Positions 61,371 through 64,000 of a stretch of DNA of 64,000 nucleotides are shown here, piece after piece. The first letter of the stretch is position 1, and each line of letters starts with the position of its first letter. This DNA is from Marivita sp003149565 (lineage in GTDB: Bacteria > Pseudomonadota > Alphaproteobacteria > Rhodobacterales > Rhodobacteraceae), in NCBI RefSeq assembly GCF_965216415.1, contig NZ_CBDCFU010000002.1. One strand, 5' to 3'. The translations under genes and the position numbers were made by a program. The notes beneath the pieces are model-generated. The model was given only the letters and a program-made list of their open reading frames with translations, did not search any database and had not been told where the DNA came from.

Positions 61371-61667
61371 CGACAAGCGACGCTCCCTGGCCCCACCGCG
61401 CCTGCGTGGTTTCGGCAAGGCCAGTTCAAGCGGTGTCAGCGGCGCATCCAGAGAGGTTTTGAGTAAAGCACAAAACTCCGCCACCGCTGGGTCAGTGTCT
61501 TTGAATGGCGCCGCCGCCATATAGGCACAGGTTGCCTCGGTCAGGTAACAGGCCTGCGGTGCTAAGCTGCCCAACCATTGCATATAGCCCAACTGCCCAA
61601 TTTCCCGTGCACGTTCCGCTGTGCGTGGGTTGACCTGAAGCTGGGTCAGGGTTCGTTCGATCGACAT
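61365..61667 (-). CDS. Uncharacterised 100-residue protein under a cobalamin riboswitch
   Basis: 100 residues, MSIERTLTQLQVNPRTAERA at the start, helical, with a basic tail (RRRGGARERRLSL) and two cysteines. I recognise no domain; it is not CbtB or BluB. A good ribosome site (GGAGGG) precedes the ATG at 61665-61667. The riboswitch ends about 115 bases upstream and no other minus-strand gene follows before the transaldolase, so this is the only gene it appears to control. Confidence 0.7.
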   Translation of the reverse strand: MSIERTLTQLQVNPRTAERAREIGQLGYMQWLGSLAPQACYLTEATCAYMAAAPFKDTDPAVAEFCALLKTSLDAPLTPLELALPKPRRRGGARERRLSL

Positions 61668-61781
61668 AAAGCGCCCTCCGCGCTGAGACGGGCTGCATAG
61701 AGGTCGTGTCCATAGATCGCACCACAACAGTGCTCGGCATATCGACCTCCGGTGCACCCCGCCCGGGTTCAGTTCACATAT

Positions 61782-61945
61782 GATGGCAGGTCTCCTGACT
61801 TGCGGGTCATCATGCGGATCGCACCTTCCCAGGCCATTAGCCCAGTGGTCTTGCGCGAAGCACTCACCGCTTACAGTTGCGGGGGCAGTCACGGATTTTC
61901 ACCGTATTCCCTATTCGGACAGCGCGTAGCACGCTGCCCACCATC
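61782..61945 (-). promoter_or_regulatory. Cobalamin (B12) riboswitch
   Basis: The minus strand contains the B12-box region (GCCTGGGAAGGTG, then GACCCGCAAGTCAGGAGACC), the conserved GTGAAAATCCGTGACTG and CCCGCAACTGTAAGCGG core, and a closing stem formed by GATGG (61941-61945 in complement) and CCATC. It is oriented towards the 100-residue gene and should switch it off when adenosylcobalamin is plentiful. Confidence 0.92.
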
Positions 61946-62108
61946 ACCCATTACTTTCACAGAGGACCTGATTCCAAGCAATCAAATTTCACGCCTCTGT
62001 CGAATTCGACGCAGTTCCCGGAGTGGCTTCACCAGTTGTTAATCCACGGGTGCCAAAAACGGGCAGCACTGAGGCACTTTCGCCCAAATTGATCACCCCA
62101 GGGATCGC

Positions 62109-62127
62109 GTAATGCATAAAATTACGT
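62109..62127. repeat. Short dyad in the gap upstream of the riboswitch
   Basis: CGTAAT (62109-62114) and ATTACG (62122-62127) around a 7-base loop. The rest of 61946-62201 shows no gene. Could be an operator or a stop hairpin for the DUF4214 gene. Confidence 0.3.
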
Positions 62128-62201
62128 TATTTCATATACTTCCCCGGCGGAGTGCCACTCTTTGGCGACGCGTGCTTGCGCGGCGAGACCTTCGGGATCG
62201 C

Positions 62202-64000
62202 TCATTCGATCATTGCCGCATCAGCGATCCCCACCAATTGCATCAGAAATTCATCTTCGGTCCCGGAAAGGATGTCAGCGTAGATCGCATCGCTCTGCGC
62301 CAGCCTGTCCCGCAGGCTGGCTTCGGTTCCGTCGAAGCCCTGCATCACTGCCATCGCGTTATCCAGATCAGACATGCCGCGTGTGACTGCGAAATGGCTT
62401 CCCAAAAGCACCTTATTGGCCAAATAGGCGGCATCGATCGGGCTGCCGGTCTCGGCTTTGGCACCGGCGAGGATTGCCTGAATAAAACGCGCGGGGGCAA
62501 GCCCGTTGCCGTCCTCCAGCACATTCAGCCAAAAATCCAGTCCTTCCGTATCCGGCAAACGGCCAAGCACATTCAAATAGACCGAAGCGACGAAAGAGGG
62601 CATGTCCTCCAGGGTACCGTAAAGGCTTCGCGTTTCCGGTTGGTCGAAAAACAGGTCAGCGATGTCGTCAAAGCTCAGCCCACCTGCCAATTGATCCCCC
62701 CAATAAAACAATCCGATCGCATCCGGGGCTCGATTGAAATAGGCGATGTAGAGTTCCGTAAGATTGGTGATTGCGGTCTGATCCAGCATGGCCATCCCGT
62801 CGAACATCGCAGAAGATATGCCGTCCGCAGGAAACGGGGCGACTTCCCGTTCGAAATCAATCTGTTCGATGTTGCGCAAAGACTTTGCAGTGTCACCAAC
62901 GCGTCGGTCTTCGATGAGAACGGTGTCGTCCGCGATGCGCAGCGTATAGGAGGTCTGGTCTCCGGGAAGAAGCACCGTGTCAAACCCATTGCGCCCATCA
63001 AGCGCCAAGTCTCTTGGGGACGGTTGAAAAAGGTCGTCGTCTTCCGTGCCGACCCACTCGAAAACAGGTTTTTCGCCGTCCTCCCCGGTATCATTTCCTT
63101 CCGAAAACGGATCGACCAGCGGGGATGGCAAACCTCCCCCATTATTGACGAATTGTTTTTGGGTGATCCATTGGGAGATGTTCTGGAAGTTTTGAGCGAC
63201 GGTTGGGTGGAGTGTGTTTGGGAGCTGGAGGTTTTGTGGGGGCAGTTGTCCTGTGAGTGTTGTGAAGTGGATGAGGGAGGTGAGGAAGGAGAGGGTTGGT
63301 GTTGCGTGGCCGCCGTCGTCGAGGAAGAGGTCCTCGGCGGTGAGGGTTTGCAGGCCGAGGGCGGGCGTGCTGATCATCTCTGCGACGCGGCTGCCAACGG
63401 GGATGAGGCGCACGTCGAGATCGGGGCGGGCCTGCTGGATCATCTCGGTGAGGGCAACCCACCAGCCATGCCATTCGCCGGTCATGCTGTCGCTCCAGGC
63501 GTCAAGCTGCACCGGGACATCCGGGTAGCCGTCCATCTCTGGCCAGGTCTCATAGATGTTGATTGTGGCGCCGGGGGCACGGGTCTCGGCCCAGTCGATG
63601 ATGCGCAGCGCTGCCTCGAGCGGCGAGGTGCCGGGCTCATGCCAATAGGGGCTGTCAGGGGACTGATCCTGCACATAGTTCGCCGGCGAGAGGGTGATCT
63701 GGTTGAAACCGGCTTCGGCAAAGCTCTGGCCTGCCTCCGGGTCCCAGGCGTTTTCGACGCCATCCAGCCACAGCGTGGGACTGGCCGGCAGGTCATCATG
63801 CTGGGTCAGCATGCCGGTCTGGATCGAGGTGGCATAGGAGATGCCGGACTGGGCGGCCATCTGCACCATCCAGTGAGGGACCGAATGCTCGGGGGCGTTG
63901 TCAGCAAGAGCGAACAGCCCGTTGCCGAAAACATATTCGCGGATCTCTGTACCCGTATCGGCCACAGGCTCCGGCGTGGGCTCTGGCGTGGGCCCTGGCA
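62202..64000 (-). CDS. SGNH-like and DUF4214 surface/secreted protein (partial)
   Basis: About 600 residues are visible and the frame is open to the window edge. A proline-rich PTPEPTPEP linker lies at the edge, followed by an SGNH-hydrolase-like part (GMLTQHDDLPASPTLWLDGV, then LDDGGHATPTLSFLTSLIHF) and a C-terminal DUF4214 domain (ELYIAYFNRAPDAIGLFYWG, then VYLNVLGRLPDTEGLDFWLN). DUF4214 is common in type I secreted adhesins and glycan-binding proteins. The 3' end is complete; the N-terminus is beyond the window. Confidence 0.8.
   Translation of the reverse strand, partial: PGPTPEPTPEPVADTGTEIREYVFGNGLFALADNAPEHSVPHWMVQMAAQSGISYATSIQTGMLTQHDDLPASPTLWLDGVENAWDPEAGQSFAEAGFNQITLSPANYVQDQSPDSPYWHEPGTSPLEAALRIIDWAETRAPGATINIYETWPEMDGYPDVPVQLDAWSDSMTGEWHGWWVALTEMIQQARPDLDVRLIPVGSRVAEMISTPALGLQTLTAEDLFLDDGGHATPTLSFLTSLIHFTTLTGQLPPQNLQLPNTLHPTVAQNFQNISQWITQKQFVNNGGGLPSPLVDPFSEGNDTGEDGEKPVFEWVGTEDDDLFQPSPRDLALDGRNGFDTVLLPGDQTSYTLRIADDTVLIEDRRVGDTAKSLRNIEQIDFEREVAPFPADGISSAMFDGMAMLDQTAITNLTELYIAYFNRAPDAIGLFYWGDQLAGGLSFDDIADLFFDQPETRSLYGTLEDMPSFVASVYLNVLGRLPDTEGLDFWLNVLEDGNGLAPARFIQAILAGAKAETGSPIDAAYLANKVLLGSHFAVTRGMSDLDNAMAVMQGFDGTEASLRDRLAQSDAIYADILSGTEDEFLMQLVGIADAAMIE

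Noticed and set aside
61492..61740. Minus-strand 82-codon frame with a good ribosome site just after the riboswitch
   Set aside because: It overlaps the 100-residue gene in another frame and its translation is low-complexity; the other frame has better codon use. It might still act as a leader.
1..64000. CRISPR array or prophage
   Set aside because: No regularly spaced repeats, cas genes, integrase or phage structural genes were seen; the only mobile element is the IS3 copy.

Overview
The window looks like chromosome from an alphaproteobacterium of the Roseobacter group (Rhodobacteraceae). The evidence is dense, high-GC coding with many ATGA overlaps, LivJHMGF and TRAP importers, a DUF3572 gene divergent from a PleD-like cyclase, and an ATP-grasp/alpha-E/transglutaminase/Anbu operon. 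No species is assigned. There is no CRISPR array, rRNA or prophage. One tRNA, one complete IS3-family element, one B12 riboswitch and several strong hairpins are present.

Layout. 1-742: 5' part of metG. 813-9465: MFS transporter, a small membrane protein, an ImuA-like orphan, modABC, an aldo/keto reductase, a decayed membrane-protein gene, an alpha-methylacyl-CoA racemase-type enzyme and an XRE regulator. 9588-12566: fatty-acid desaturase, EamA exporter, NUDIX and DUF983. 12800-14789: EF-hand protein, ECF sigma factor, a small membrane protein and a metal-sensor-like protein. 14807-22022: signalling block with a PleD-like diguanylate cyclase, DUF3572, a HAD phosphatase, an MttB-family methyltransferase, an H-NOX-like protein that lacks its heme ligand paired with an HNOBA-GGDEF cyclase, and a BON-MscS channel. 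22086-22400: tRNA-Gln followed by a strongly structured non-coding stretch. 22409-27017: an AraC regulator split by an IS3 element, with two downstream promoters carrying the same phased operator. 27213-28343: two small secreted proteins. 28916-33426: liv transporter. 33631-40180: two-component system divergent from a glucose-type ABC transporter. 40196-55623: a large catabolic island around a GntR regulator. 55788-59728: Anbu operon. 59753-61370: PfkB kinase and transaldolase. 61365-61945: cobalamin riboswitch and a 100-residue unknown gene. 62202-64000: part of a DUF4214/SGNH-like surface protein.

The most interesting system is the catabolic island. Two divergent operons share one GntR/UTRA regulator. 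The plus-strand arm encodes GntR, a LeuC/LeuD-like hydratase and a TRAP importer. The minus-strand arm encodes a tautomerase-SnoaL fusion, HyuB/HyuA (oxoprolinase/hydantoinase), an isochorismatase-fold protein without the usual cysteine, an isocitrate-lyase-superfamily C-C lyase, a FAD oxidoreductase, a glutaryl-CoA-dehydrogenase-like enzyme and a CaiB CoA-transferase. The combination suggests import of a branched, possibly cyclic carboxylate or imide. It would be opened with ATP, hydrated, cleaved by the lyase, and the remaining dicarboxylate processed through CoA chemistry. The substrate is inferred only in outline.

A second theme is sensory proteins that keep their fold but have lost key residues: the H-NOX without histidine, the PleD-like receiver without its phospho-acceptor, and the HAD-like protein without DxDGT. 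A third is repeated use of GC-rich hairpins directly after genes for transporter binding proteins (livJ, the sugar-binding protein, dctP).
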